Notes under the pieces: generated by a model
What the model saw: the letters and a program-made list of their open reading frames with translations, nothing else
Database searches by the model: none
Told to the model about the DNA's origin: nothing
Shown here: piece after piece, positions 1-8,833 of the stretch
How the letters are laid out: each line of letters starts with the position of its first letter
Numbering within the stretch: position 1 is the first letter of the stretch
Origin: Bradyrhizobium sp. Ec3.3
GTDB lineage: Bacteria; Pseudomonadota; Alphaproteobacteria; Rhizobiales; Xanthobacteraceae
DNA: 64,000 nucleotides
Reading direction: 5' to 3'
NCBI RefSeq assembly: GCF_000472925.1
Contig: NZ_AXAS01000042.1
Coordinates: forward strand, 1-64,000
Translations under genes and position numbers: made by a program

Positions 1-2
1 TA

Positions 3-383
3 GACCTATTGCGCTTCCCTCAATTCAACAACGGGCGGCTCTGGGCTCGGGAATACGGCGATCCGGAAGATTCCAAGATGTTCCCGATCCTGCGCAGCTA
101 TTCACCCTACCATAACATCCAGCCAGGCCGCCGATACCCGGCCATACTGATCGGGACGGCAGAAACTGACGATCGCGTCGCGCCCATGCACAGCTTGAAG
201 TTCGCCGCGCGCCTGCAAGCGTTGGCCGCCACCGATAAGCCGGTGTTGCTCGAGGTGCAGATGAAGGCCGGGCATGGGGCGGGGACAAGGCGGTCCTCGG
301 TCGCGAATGAGGCTGCGGATCGGCTCGCCTTTTCGCTCAAGAATCTCTACATGCGCCTGCCACCAGGCTTCGGTCGTCCTTAG
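3..383 (+). CDS. prolyl oligopeptidase (S9A), C-terminal part, cut by window edge
   Basis: This is the last 126 residues of a serine peptidase of the prolyl oligopeptidase family, which cleaves small proline-containing peptides. The frame is open from the left edge, so the start and the nucleophile serine lie outside the window. The visible part has the catalytic Asp loop (ETDDRVAP) and the catalytic His loop (KAGHGAG), in the usual order and spacing before a short C-terminal helix. The stop is at 381-383. A group II intron end (GTGCG) begins only about a dozen bases after the stop, so the intron landed just behind this gene without damaging it. Confidence 0.85.
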   Translation, partial: DLLRFPQFNNGRLWAREYGDPEDSKMFPILRSYSPYHNIQPGRRYPAILIGTAETDDRVAPMHSLKFAARLQALAATDKPVLLEVQMKAGHGAGTRRSSVANEAADRLAFSLKNLYMRLPPGFGRP

Positions 384-394
384 TCTTACTGCGT

Positions 395-715
395 GTGCGC
401 CGGGAGGCCGGCAAGGAGTAGATGGTGAGAGTCCACTACGATGAAGGAGTAGCGTCCCACATCGGCCCCGAGCCGTGCGGCAGCGTCCGTGAGGGCGCTG
501 GCGAAGCGTCGGCAGGGGAGCATGCAGGCCAGCCATTGAGCCGCGAAAGAAGATTATTCCGGGAGCCGACGCTGTACTCAGAGCGGAAGGCGACGCGGAC
601 GGGTGCGATAACGCGAGCACCTGGACGTCCCGGCGTGGTCGCAGACCCTGGCATGTATGGACGTTCCTTGCGCGGAAACCGGGAGCTCTCGAGGCTGACC
701 GGGGGACGGTTCGGC
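395..715 (+). mobile_element. group II intron, 5' fragment
   Basis: The fragment starts with the GTGCG 5' boundary typical of group II introns. It continues with the same 5' domain I sequence (CCGGCAAGGAGTAGATGG, then a gtccac/gatgaag block) that is found inverted at 6201. The intron body is lost near 715, where ISL3 transposase sequence begins on the other strand. No reverse transcriptase is attached. The right boundary is approximate. Confidence 0.7.
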
Positions 716-724
716 CGCCCCGGC

Positions 725-1625
725 CCGCACCGGGAGGCCGTGCTTCGACAGAGCCAGGATGGCTGCATTGGTCTCCTCGCGGCGCAAATAGCCCTCATAC
801 TGGAGGCGCTCGGCGGCTGTGAGCAGCTTGGGATCGATCGTGGTCGCACCGATGACGGCGCGTATCTGGCGCATCGATTTGCGGACGGCATCGAGAAAGC
901 CCGACTGGCGCTCTCCATTAGATGCCAACGATCTGCGACCTGAACAGCGTGCGGCAGGGCCTTTGCTGCCGCTTCGCCATATCCTCCACCACGGTCACGG
1001 GCGACGATCGCGATCGTGGGATGCGCAGCGAGCCAGGCTTGGGCGGTCGCGGGCGCCCGGTCCGGCAGCAGCGTGACGATCCGGCGCCTCTCCAGGTTGC
1101 AGATGATGCTGGCGTACCGGTGATTGCGCCGCCAGGCCCAATCGTCAATGCCGATGACCCTGAGCGGGTCAGCTGGGGGACGGCTACGGCGTCGCACTAC
1201 GCGCAGGAGCGTGTCTTTGCTCACCGGCAGCATTAGCCGTTTTGCGAAGCCGGCTGCCGGTCGGCCACCAAGCGCCAGACCGAGATGATGGACGATAGAG
1301 TCCAACCTCGCCGTCCTTCGCGCCGACGGCGCCAGAACCTCCTCGGCGAAACGCTCAGTGAAGATTTGGCGCCCGCACAAGACTGCGTCGCAGCGGAAGC
1401 GGCGGGCGATCACCAAGAGCTCTACGACCCGCCCTGCGAGCGGCAGATCGGTCACGCGTCGCCGATACCGGCTATGAACACGTCGAGAACTATACCGCAC
1501 GATGGACACAGACCAACGCTTCCGGACGCCCGGACCGCAATAACGGCCTTATCACCTTCGTAGTACGCACTCTCTACAACAAACCCACGCGGCACCAGAC
1601 TGGAGCGGTGGAGTGCTTGCTGCAT
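725..1625 (-). pseudogene. ISL3-family transposase, frameshifted and truncated
   Basis: Read on the minus strand, this is an ISL3 DDE transposase in three frames. The N-terminal zinc-binding part (SLVPRGFVVE...CPSCG) reads into a second frame near 1500, beginning SRRVHSRYRRR and including the catalytic core RVIGIDDWAWRR and VQVADRWHLM. A second shift near 905 leads to FLDAVRKSMRQIRAVIGATT and RLQYEGYLRREETNAAI. The match stops near 725, where group II intron sequence starts, so the C-terminus and one terminal repeat are missing. The element cannot be autonomous. Confidence 0.8.
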
Positions 1626-1713
1626 GGCGCTGATTCTCCCCCAACCAAAGCGCCAGACATCTCTCAAACTGCATCAAAAGTGAGTCAGAGCCAAATTTGA
1701 ACGCCGATTGACA

Positions 1714-1845
1714 GTTGACCCCGTTGCACCGCGCGACCTCGGAAATGCTCGTCTCCGGATCGGCGCGCTCGACCACGATCCGCGCCTTCTCCGCATCGCT
1801 CCAACTGCGCCGTCACCTCTCCCCCGTGATCACATCGATCCGCTG
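1714..1845 (-). pseudogene. IS66-type OrfA (TnpA) N-terminal remnant
   Basis: The minus strand encodes RRSWSDAEKARIVVE, then PETSISEVARCNGVN. This is the helix-turn-helix start of the small IS66-family accessory protein OrfA. It is preceded in frame by a TGA at 1813-1815 that breaks the expected N-terminus, and the match ends abruptly after about 45 residues. No other IS66 gene is nearby. Confidence 0.6.
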
Positions 1846-1865
1846 ATAGGAGTCGGCATCATGCC

Positions 1866-2300
1866 TGTCTTGATGTCTGTCTTGATGCATGGAATGAGTG
1901 TCCCTCGCGTTGTCTAATCCAAGCGCGAGTCTCGCTCATCCCGTCCCCCTAAACCAGGTGGAGTCGTCGTACCGCTATCCAATCAATCGCATCCCAAGCA
2001 GAAAATCAGGAGAATCGAGTCAAGAGAGCAATCTGCGCTGCTCTGCCCGCTGGACCTTCGCCGTGACAACCCGCCTCATCACCATCGCTACTACCATCAC
2101 CGAGTGTTGCAGCACGTCGAAGACCAGCCCTCGTTCTTCAAGCAAGGTTTCACCGCGTGCAGCGAGCTCGTCAAACGCGCTCGCACAAACATGTTTTGCC
2201 GGCCTTCCGCTTTCGGTCTCCGCCGCTCCCAAGGAGGGGGCCTATCACTTTTGGCAGGAGACTGTGGGGACTCAGGTCAAATACCATAAAAATAAAGGGC
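1866..2300. other. non-coding stretch between IS66 remnant and radical SAM gene
   Basis: I recognise no gene here. A 70-residue open frame on the minus strand (2020-2232) has no family resemblance I can support. The base composition becomes more AT-rich toward the radical SAM gene. Confidence 0.4.
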
Positions 2301-2332
2301 AACACCGAAGGATAACAACACCGAAGAATAAG
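2301..2332 (+). repeat. imperfect 16-bp tandem duplication before radical SAM gene
   Basis: Two adjacent 16-base units, AACACCGAAGGATAAC and AACACCGAAGAATAAG, lie directly upstream of the start codon at 2341. They supply GAAG-rich sequence where a ribosome binding site would be, but no strong Shine-Dalgarno is present. Confidence 0.5.
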
Positions 2333-2340
2333 ATGACGAG

Positions 2341-3645
2341 ATGTACCAAGTACCAGTTGATGAATTGCGCACGACGTCCAGTGCAGCTGTCGGAATAACC
2401 CTCAAGGAGGCCGCTTACATATTAGACCAAGCGCAACATCGTCCTTTGTTACCTACGGAGCTTAGTGAGTTCATTGGTGCGATCAACACGCCCGATTTTG
2501 AGAAGATTAAGGCGGTGGTTCTTGACTGTTCTGCCAGTATCAGGACGCGGAAGTATGGTCGCTCTGTTACCACACTGTCTCCCGTGGAGGTCACCAATCG
2601 ATGTGCATCCAACTGCGATTTTTGCGGCTGGCGCGCCGACAATACGCAAATGGGCCGTCTAACTATTGATGAGGAAATCGTTGATATTCAAGCTCGATAT
2701 TTGCTTGAGAAGGGCATAGAGGATATCGAACTAGTTGGTGGCGACGACATTCGATTTGTCCGTGATGCTCTTCCAGTTCTCCTGCGGAGGCTGAGATCGC
2801 TTGCCCCTCCAACTAGTGCTCGTCAGCTGTTGTTTTGCACAATGGCACTTACGGAAACGCAATATCAGACGCTGGCTGCCTGCGGCGCTGACGGAATGAT
2901 AATGTGGCAAGAGACATACGATGAGGCTGTGTATAATCAAAATATTTCGCGCGGGCCAAAAGCGTACGGAATCGACGATGATTTCCGTATTGTGAAGAAT
3001 GGTAATGGTTTCTTATTCAGGCTGCAGAGTCAGGATCGAGCAGCCAGAGCTGGTCTAAATCTTTCAGTAGGAGCAATGCTCGGTCTAAACAAAGACGTTG
3101 CGTTTGACGTGTTGGCGACCGTGCACCACGCAAGGTATCTTTGCACGACGTATGCCCCCGTGAGGCCGTTGATTATCGGCATGCCCACTTGGAATAAAAT
3201 AACAACGCCTGAGACAGATAATCGTCCCGAGCAACTCTTAGACATAGAGGAATGTTTCTCATTCTTCGCTGCACTTTACCTCCTGGCCTTATCGGATCTA
3301 AACGTCTGGGTATTCCCCACCTGTCGTGTTTCGATGGCGTCTCATATCGAGGCGGTAAAAGTCGCAGGCGCTTATACTTCCACAGAAGTAAGAACAGGGC
3401 CGGGAGGATATTTGGTTAACGCATTGCGGAATGTAGAGCCCAAAGTACGCCAAACTATAATCGACAATATGCACGGTGAATTCGGCAACGAAAAGATCAG
3501 TGCAAATGCTCTGGTGAAGCGCCTCGATAGTTTTGAGCAATTCCAACATTATTACTATCCTCACGAGGAGTTTACGCGTGCGCTAGCCGTTGCGGGGATC
3601 AGTCTCACAAGGCGTGATGGTGCGGTCGAGCTACCTGCTGTTTAA
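2341..3645 (+). CDS. radical SAM protein, ThiH/HydG (aromatic amino-acid lyase)-like
   Basis: This 434-residue protein has the radical SAM cluster motif CX3CX2C (NRCASNCDFCGW, about residues 89-100), followed by the ELVGGDD strand of the TIM barrel. A segment GADGMIMWQETYDEAVYNQN closely resembles the QETY...Y motif of ThiH and HydG, which cleave tyrosine with a 5'-deoxyadenosyl radical. The length (about 430) fits that family. No thiamine, biotin or hydrogenase genes are nearby, so ThiH or HydG themselves are unlikely; the substrate is unknown. The gene is clearly AT-richer than its surroundings and is boxed in by transposase remnants, which suggests acquisition by transfer. A GNAT gene lies convergently 330 bp downstream. 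Confidence 0.7.
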   Translation: MYQVPVDELRTTSSAAVGITLKEAAYILDQAQHRPLLPTELSEFIGAINTPDFEKIKAVVLDCSASIRTRKYGRSVTTLSPVEVTNRCASNCDFCGWRADNTQMGRLTIDEEIVDIQARYLLEKGIEDIELVGGDDIRFVRDALPVLLRRLRSLAPPTSARQLLFCTMALTETQYQTLAACGADGMIMWQETYDEAVYNQNISRGPKAYGIDDDFRIVKNGNGFLFRLQSQDRAARAGLNLSVGAMLGLNKDVAFDVLATVHHARYLCTTYAPVRPLIIGMPTWNKITTPETDNRPEQLLDIEECFSFFAALYLLALSDLNVWVFPTCRVSMASHIEAVKVAGAYTSTEVRTGPGGYLVNALRNVEPKVRQTIIDNMHGEFGNEKISANALVKRLDSFEQFQHYYYPHEEFTRALAVAGISLTRRDGAVELPAV

Positions 3646-3699
3646 TGGGTTGCGACCAACTGTGGAGCCTGAAGGGGGAGGTTCTCTGTCTGACACGCG

Positions 3700-3871
3700 G
3701 CGTTGCCTCAACGTGGTCGGCGGGCTCCTGAGTTTTCTCCATCAATGGATCGTGGCGCAGCGTCTCATGGTCGTTGAGGTCCTCGTAGCCGAGAGCGATG
3801 GCGAATATCCGTTGCCCCACCAGCGTCGCCACCGAATGTTCGACGTGGGCCTGGAATCGCCGATCGACAAA
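3700..3871 (-). pseudogene. IS1380-family transposase fragment
   Basis: The minus strand reads HSVATLVGQRIFAIALGYEDLNDHETLRHDPL, the conserved N-terminal catalytic-core segment of IS1380 transposases. It is about 55 residues, without start, stop or the rest of the protein. It lies between the radical SAM gene and the GNAT gene. Edges are approximate. Confidence 0.65.
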
Positions 3872-3972
3872 GCATGATGTTGCGCAGCATGCGGATCTCG
3901 GCGGCCAGTAAAAAGGCCACTCCGACATAAAGTGGACTGGAGCATGCGAAACTTCTCTTCGCCGGATTCCAC

Positions 3973-4560
3973 TCAATGGGCTGTTCGCAACATTGGCGTT
4001 AGCCGCGGCGAATTACCATGCTGTATCTCACCAATGACCTTGAAGCCGTGGCGCTGGTAAAAGGGAATATTTTCCGGGTTTGAGCTTTCGAGATAGGCGG
4101 CAGTGCCCTCCGAATCACATCGCCTGAGAGCGTGTTTCATCAGCAATGTGCCAAGCCCCTGTCCGACCCAGTTCGGATCGGTAGCAATGAGAGGCAGATA
4201 CCAATGTGGCTCGGGTGGATGATGTTCGGTCATTCCAAGCCGAAGCTGCGCCATATCTTCGCTGATCTCCGGACGTAGGGAGTGAGCCATAATTGCGTCG
4301 AGTGCCACCTCATTTTGCTGCACGCCGGGCGGCAGCCAGAGCGCCGCGGCGTGCCCCCCTCCCGTCACGTATGCCGTGCCATGTTCGAATGCTCGTCCGC
4401 CGCAGGCCTCAACGAACTGAGGCATGCTCGTAAGATATTGGTCTGGAGCAGGCCAGCTCCATCGAGCCAACGGATCTGCGGCAAAGCCGAGCACCAGTGT
4501 CCAGACGGTGGTCGCCTGCATTTTTGCGTGCGCAGATTTGATGTCCGTCTCCGCTGTCAT
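3973..4560 (-). CDS. GNAT-family N-acetyltransferase
   Basis: This is a GNAT acyl-CoA-dependent acetyltransferase of about 195 residues. The acetyl-CoA loop is visible as WVGQGLGTLLMKHAL (Q/RxxGxG/A), followed by the YLESSNPENIPFYQRHGFKVIGE segment that forms motif B and the last strands. I chose ATG 4560 because the family core begins soon after it; an upstream in-frame start at 4689 would add 43 residues without similarity. The substrate cannot be told. It sits convergent to the radical SAM gene inside the IS-rich zone and may be cargo with it. Confidence 0.75.
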   Translation of the reverse strand: MTAETDIKSAHAKMQATTVWTLVLGFAADPLARWSWPAPDQYLTSMPQFVEACGGRAFEHGTAYVTGGGHAAALWLPPGVQQNEVALDAIMAHSLRPEISEDMAQLRLGMTEHHPPEPHWYLPLIATDPNWVGQGLGTLLMKHALRRCDSEGTAAYLESSNPENIPFYQRHGFKVIGEIQHGNSPRLTPMLRTAH

Positions 4561-5332
4561 GATGTCTGTTCCAAGTCTCAATCTGGGCGTCAGAGTTGCA
4601 AAGCTAGAACGGACGACGAGTCCCTTTGAACGTGCGCAGAAGAGCGCACCAATGGAGGTTTCGTCGACTGCATCTAGTTTCTGTTTCAAGCTCTTCTTTT
4701 TTCTCAGACGGTCGCGTTAACGATCCTTGGGGACCAAGCTCGTCAGCGGGTTAACCTTCTGCATCTTCTTGCCGAGCTTAGGTGCTTCCTGGGTCTAGGA
4801 GCGTCATCACACCCTTCCTAAGGCAGGCTGGCTTGTCCGCGTCGAGCGTCGGCAGCCTGCAACCGCCGCTCGTAGCGAGCGACACAGGGACTTTTTCTAG
4901 TTTGCGATGAGAGGAAATCGCGGGTCTACGCTCGGTAGGACAGCTGCGCCTGAATCGTGTTCCCGATTTTGTCGCCGGGCAGTTAGCAAGCCTCGCACGT
5001 TGAGGCCGTAGATCGGCAATCGCCTGATGTGATAACATCTGGACTCCCGTGCGCTGTTCTAGATGGGGTCTCTCGTTCAAAACGCATGCCAACTGCGGGC
5101 CTCGGTGAGCCTATCCTTTGAATGTTCGAGCACAGACATTTTCGGCATAAGTGGCGCTTGATCAAGAATTAGCTATTCTGATCCTTTATCGACGTCGTGC
5201 TGGCCATGGCGGAGCCTCCAGGGGCGGCATAAGAGCTATCGCCGAAAGTTGGTGACGGTGGGAATCGGGAAGGCGGCACATCATGGGGGTGCTTGACGCC
5301 TCCAACTTCTCCACCGAAAGGAGCGATATGCC
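4561..5332. other. 770-bp stretch without recognisable gene
   Basis: Short open frames on both strands (for example 4778-5092 minus) have no recognised family and no credible ribosome binding site. The last 40 bases before 5333 (CCACCGAAAGGAGCGATATG) look like the leader of the IS256-type transposase that follows. Confidence 0.4.
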
Positions 5333-5518
5333 GTGTCCAAAGATAACATCATCCAGCTGGTTCAGCCAGGAAACGTCGACGACCAGCTCACCTAAATCTT
5401 GCGCAACGGGGCGCGTGCCCTGTTGGCGCAGGCGGTCGAGGCCGGGGTCGCAGACTTTCTCGGCAAGCGTGCCGATTTCAAGACTGAGGACGGCCACCGG
5501 CGCGTCGTCCGCCACTGT
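5333..5518 (+). pseudogene. IS256-family transposase, N-terminal remnant with nonsense codon
   Basis: From GTG 5333 the plus strand encodes the start of an IS256/mutator transposase (SKDNIIQLVQPGNVDDQLT, then ILRNGARALLAQAVEA, then VADFLGK and TEDGHRRVVRH). A TAA at 5393-5395 replaces the glutamate codon expected between LT and ILRN. The match is lost at about 5518, so only the first 60 or so of roughly 400 residues remain. Confidence 0.75.
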
Positions 5519-5527
5519 CCCGCGGTA

Positions 5528-5605
5528 AGCAATGCGGCGACCAAGGCGATCCGAGAGGAAATCCGCAATTGGCAACTTCGTTGTCGTGTTGACAGGTGGA
5601 TATGA
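5528..5605 (+). mobile_element. group II intron maturase fragment
   Basis: A short segment reading ATKAIREEIRNWQLR followed by VDRWI resembles the maturase (X) domain of group II intron proteins, where (K)AIRxEIRxWxLH is conserved. It is fused directly to the IS256 remnant and lies on the opposite strand to the reverse transcriptase pieces that follow. Only about 25 residues remain. Confidence 0.4.
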
Positions 5606-5609
5606 CCCA

Positions 5610-5858
5610 GCCGGTCCCGAGTCCGCGCTGCTTACGTTGAGCCGCCGCATGGCGACCAAACTCAATCAGGCGGGTCTTGGCCGTATGGAGCGTTAGCTCG
5701 AACTCCTCCAGTCTCGCGCGCATCGCATCGAGGAAACGACGTGCGTCATCCTCGCGCTCAAAGCCGGCCACTACATCGTCCGCGTGGCGCACGATGATCA
5801 TGTCGCCGGAGGCCTCGCGCTGTCGCCAGCGCTTGGCCCACAGGTCGAGAGCGTGGAG
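5610..5858 (-). pseudogene. group II intron reverse transcriptase, palm fragment
   Basis: The minus strand encodes about 80 residues of a reverse transcriptase palm: WAKRWRQREASGDMIIVRHADDVVAGFE, then LEEFELTLHTAKTRLIEFGR. The catalytic YADD motif reads HADD, so the first position has changed. It abuts the 3' end of the deleted intron at 5858-6201 but is out of order relative to it, so it comes from a separate copy or a rearrangement. Confidence 0.75.
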
Positions 5859-6201
5859 AGTAGGCCGAAGGAATTGCACCTTCGGCCTCTCGCAGAACGG
5901 TGCGTGAGCCTCTCGACTCACACCGCTCCCATCAGACAAACGCGCCGATACCTCCAAAGCGCCAGTGTGCGAACAAAGACGGGTTCTGCTTTGCAATTCT
6001 TTGCATAAGCATGCTTGCCCGCACTTTGTGGCCACTCAGCCGCCTGTATTTTCGCATGATCCAGGCACGGATCGTGTAGTCTACCGACGCTTCGCCGACA
6101 CCCTCGCGGAGGCCTGCGCACGGCTCGGGGCCGATGTGGTTCGCTACAACTTCATCGCAATGGACTTTCACCATCTACTCCTTGCCGGTCTCCCGGCGCA
6201 C
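5858..6201 (-). mobile_element. internally deleted group II intron with both ends
   Basis: On the minus strand this begins at 6201 with GTGCGCCGGGAGACCGG, the same 5' end as the copy at 395. After about 110 bases it jumps to the C-terminus of the intron protein (RAWIMRKYRRLSGHKVRA, ending FGGIGAFV and a stop near 5932). A domain V-like hairpin (GAGCGGTGTGAGTCGAGAGG) follows, then a domain VI-like stem, ending at about 5858. Most of domains I-IV and the reverse transcriptase are deleted. The 3' boundary is approximate. Confidence 0.65.
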
Positions 6202-6263
6202 CCAAAGTAGTGCTAACGCAGGTTGGATTGATCTGTATCTACGATGACCGGTGATCGCGCCCG

Positions 6264-7151
6264 TCAGGTGGAGACAAATGCCGATCTGGCTTCCTTTACG
6301 GATCCGGAGATAAACCTGTGTACCTCCTGGATGCGCCGCGTCTCGTGCGTGTCGGGATGAGACGTTATCCAATAGTTTCGAACGAAACGAACCTCTGGTA
6401 GCAAGCGTCTCAACTCGGGATATCGCTGCGCCGCATAGTCGTGAAGAATGCCAACGCCGTGCCCAGCCCGGACGGCCTCCATTTGTGCGACCACGCTTCC
6501 GCATTCGTATCGACGCGACATCAGCCGACCGAGAACAGAGGCGTAGTCCAGAGCGCGACTGTAAGCAAAATCCTCGACATGCGTTACGAACAAGCGGCCG
6601 GCCAATTCGGCCTGGCTGGCGATGGGTCCCTCGCGTTCGAGGTAGCTCTCTGCGGCGTAGACGCTCAGCGTGTAGTCCGTCAGCTTCGACAGGATAAGTC
6701 GCCCCTGCTTGGGACGATCCAACGTAATCGCGATGTCCGCCTCGCGCCGGGACAGCGAAAATGTTCGGGGCAACGGAACGAGCTGAAGCACCAGCTTTGA
6801 ATGACTCGCGGCGAGCGCTCCGAGACGATCCGCGAGAAAGTAGTTTCCCAGGCCGTCAGGGGCGCCGACGCGCACGGTGCCAGTGATCGCCTCCGTGGCT
6901 CCTCCAATGCTGGAGCCAACTCTGAGGAACTCGCTCTCGGCGCGCTCGGCGGCAGCGACCAGCGCTTCCCCTGCTGAGGTCAGAGTGCAGCCGGTTGTGT
7001 GTCGTTCGATCAGCCTGGCGTTCAGGCTTCGCTCGAGCGCCGTAAGCTGTCGCGCAACGGTCGCATGATTGAGCCGTAGGCTTTTCGACGCTTTCAGGAT
7101 CTGTCCCGCTCTTGCGACTTCCAGAAATATCCGAACCCGTTCCCAATCCAT
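6264..7151 (-). CDS. LysR-family transcriptional regulator
   Basis: This 295-residue LysR regulator begins with the winged helix-turn-helix (MDWERVRIFLEVARAGQILKA through RQLTALERSL), followed by a periplasmic-binding-fold effector domain (TGTVRVGAPDGLG onward). It is divergent from the methylmalonate-semialdehyde dehydrogenase gene with a 103-bp shared intergenic region, the classic arrangement for a LysR regulator of that gene. The effector is not known. The helix-turn-helix varies somewhat from the commonest consensus but is complete. Confidence 0.9.
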   Translation of the reverse strand: MDWERVRIFLEVARAGQILKASKSLRLNHATVARQLTALERSLNARLIERHTTGCTLTSAGEALVAAAERAESEFLRVGSSIGGATEAITGTVRVGAPDGLGNYFLADRLGALAASHSKLVLQLVPLPRTFSLSRREADIAITLDRPKQGRLILSKLTDYTLSVYAAESYLEREGPIASQAELAGRLFVTHVEDFAYSRALDYASVLGRLMSRRYECGSVVAQMEAVRAGHGVGILHDYAAQRYPELRRLLPEVRFVRNYWITSHPDTHETRRIQEVHRFISGSVKEARSAFVST

Positions 7152-7174
7152 CGACTACAACTTCCGCACAACGG

Positions 7175-7190
7175 AGCCGCGAATTCGGCT
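7175..7190. promoter_or_regulatory. inverted repeat in lysR-mmsA intergenic region
   Basis: AGCCG and CGGCT arms are separated by six bases (CGAATT). The repeat lies between the divergent LysR and aldehyde dehydrogenase genes and is a possible LysR binding site. The arms are short, so support is weak. Confidence 0.3.
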
Positions 7191-7254
7191 GTTGAGGTGC
7201 GATTTTATGCGCTCCATACCCGCACGATCAAGCTTCGTTTGGAGAAATAAGACC

Positions 7255-8754
7255 ATGCAGACGACTATTGCGAATTTTATCAATGGTGAGTTCGTGCCAA
7301 GCCAGGGCCCCCGCACCACGGCCGTTTACAATCCGGCCACCGGCGAACAATCGGGAATTCTGGGGCTAGCATCAGCACAAGATGTTCGATCCGCGGTGAT
7401 CGCTGCTGGGAAGGCATTCCCGGTTTGGGCGAATACACCTCCTCTACGACGCGCTCGCATCCTCAACCGCTTCCTTCGGATTCTAGAGGACCGCATCGAC
7501 GAGCTCGCGCAGATCATTACCGCGGAGCACGGCAAAGTCCTTTCAGACGCCAAGGGCGAGATTCAGCGCGGCATGGAGGTGGTGGAGTTCGCAACCGGTG
7601 CACCGCAGCTTCTCAAGGGCGAGGTCACAGAGAACGTCGGAACGCGCGTTGACAGCCACTCGCTCCGTCAGCCACTCGGTGTGGTCGCCGGGATCACGCC
7701 GTTCAATTTCCCGGCCATGGTTCCGATGTGGATGTTCCCGGTCGCCCTCGCCTGCGGCAACACCTTCATCCTCAAACCCTCCGAGCGCGATCCTTCCGCG
7801 TCCCTAGTCCTCGCGCAGTGGCTGAAGGAAGCTGGACTTCCCGACGGCGTCTTCAATGTCGTCCAAGGTGACAAGGAAGCCGTGGACGCGCTCTTGTCTG
7901 ATCCCGATATCGTTGCCGTCAGCTTCGTCGGCTCGACCCCAATCGCGCGCTACATCTACGAGACGGCGACCCAGCACGGAAAGCGATGCCAGGCACTTGG
8001 CGGCGCAAAGAACCACATGATCGTCATGCCAGATGCCGACATAGATCAGGCCGTCGACGCGCTGATGGGGGCGGCTTATGGCTCCGCCGGTGAGCGCTGC
8101 ATGGCAATCTCGGTGGCAGTGCCCATCGGCGACACCACCGCCGACAGATTGATTGAAAAGCTGGCGCCAAAGGTCCGCGCGCTGAATATCGGACCGGGAA
8201 CGGATCCCGACGCCGAGATGGGACCTCTGGTGACTAAGCAGCACCTCGACAAGGTCCGCGGATACATTGATGCAGGCGTCGGTGAAGGTGCAAAGCTTGT
8301 CGTCGATGGCCGGGATTTTCGGCGTCAGGGGTATGAAAAGGGATACTTCATCGGCGGATCACTCTTCGATAACGTCACGACCAGCATGAAAATCTACAAA
8401 GAGGAGATCTTTGGACCTGTGCTCGCCATCGCGCGCGCCAAATCATATGACGAAGCAGCCGAGATGATCAACGAGCACGAGTTCGGCAACGGCACTGCCA
8501 TCTTCACGCGAGACGGCGATGCGGCCCGAGAATTCGCGCATCAGATTCAGGTGGGCATGGTCGGCATTAACGTGCCAATCCCTGTGCCAATGGCATTTCA
8601 TTCCTTCGGTGGCTGGAAGGCATCTCTCTTCGGCGATCATCACATGCATGGTCCCGAGGGGGTGCGCTTCTATACCAAGCTCAAGACGATCACCACGCGG
8701 TGGCCGACCGGCATTCGATCGGGTGCCGAATTCGTTATGCCGACGATGAGTTGA
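7255..8754 (+). CDS. mmsA: methylmalonate-semialdehyde dehydrogenase (CoA-acylating)
   Basis: This 499-residue enzyme converts methylmalonate or malonate semialdehyde and CoA to propionyl- or acetyl-CoA with NAD+, a step in valine, inositol and beta-alanine degradation. It shows GITPFNFPAMVPMWM with the catalytic-pocket Asn151 and the nucleophile Cys282 in GERCMAIS. LGGAKNH lacks the general-base Glu of ordinary aldehyde dehydrogenases, as CoA-acylating members do. ATG 7255 was chosen because GGAG lies 11 bases upstream and the family's N-terminus (TTIANFINGEFV) starts there; an upstream open extension is not conserved sequence. A rho-independent hairpin follows. Confidence 0.93.
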   Translation: MQTTIANFINGEFVPSQGPRTTAVYNPATGEQSGILGLASAQDVRSAVIAAGKAFPVWANTPPLRRARILNRFLRILEDRIDELAQIITAEHGKVLSDAKGEIQRGMEVVEFATGAPQLLKGEVTENVGTRVDSHSLRQPLGVVAGITPFNFPAMVPMWMFPVALACGNTFILKPSERDPSASLVLAQWLKEAGLPDGVFNVVQGDKEAVDALLSDPDIVAVSFVGSTPIARYIYETATQHGKRCQALGGAKNHMIVMPDADIDQAVDALMGAAYGSAGERCMAISVAVPIGDTTADRLIEKLAPKVRALNIGPGTDPDAEMGPLVTKQHLDKVRGYIDAGVGEGAKLVVDGRDFRRQGYEKGYFIGGSLFDNVTTSMKIYKEEIFGPVLAIARAKSYDEAAEMINEHEFGNGTAIFTRDGDAAREFAHQIQVGMVGINVPIPVPMAFHSFGGWKASLFGDHHMHGPEGVRFYTKLKTITTRWPTGIRSGAEFVMPTMS

Positions 8755-8763
8755 TCTAACAGC

Positions 8764-8790
8764 AGGCGAAGATCGCATCGGTCTTCGCCT
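8764..8790. terminator. hairpin terminator between convergent genes
   Basis: A perfect 9-bp stem, AGGCGAAGA and TCTTCGCCT, encloses a 9-base loop just after mmsA and before the convergent CoA-transferase gene. It has no strong U tract, so it may act as a bidirectional hairpin. Confidence 0.55.
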
Positions 8791-8833
8791 TCGCCTTTCG
8801 GGCGAGTGGTGAGGGATTCTCTCTACACAAACC

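Noticed and set aside
436..943. Long open frames over the group II intron and ISL3 junction
   Set aside because: They read through the intron fragment and antisense to the transposase; the protein sequences have no family character.
2020..2232. Possible small gene on the minus strand upstream of the radical SAM gene
   Set aside because: Seventy residues without a credible ribosome site or family resemblance, in a mobile-element graveyard.
7069..7254. Upstream extension of mmsA
   Set aside because: It overlaps the divergent LysR start and lacks family sequence; ATG 7255 has a ribosome site and the conserved N-terminus.
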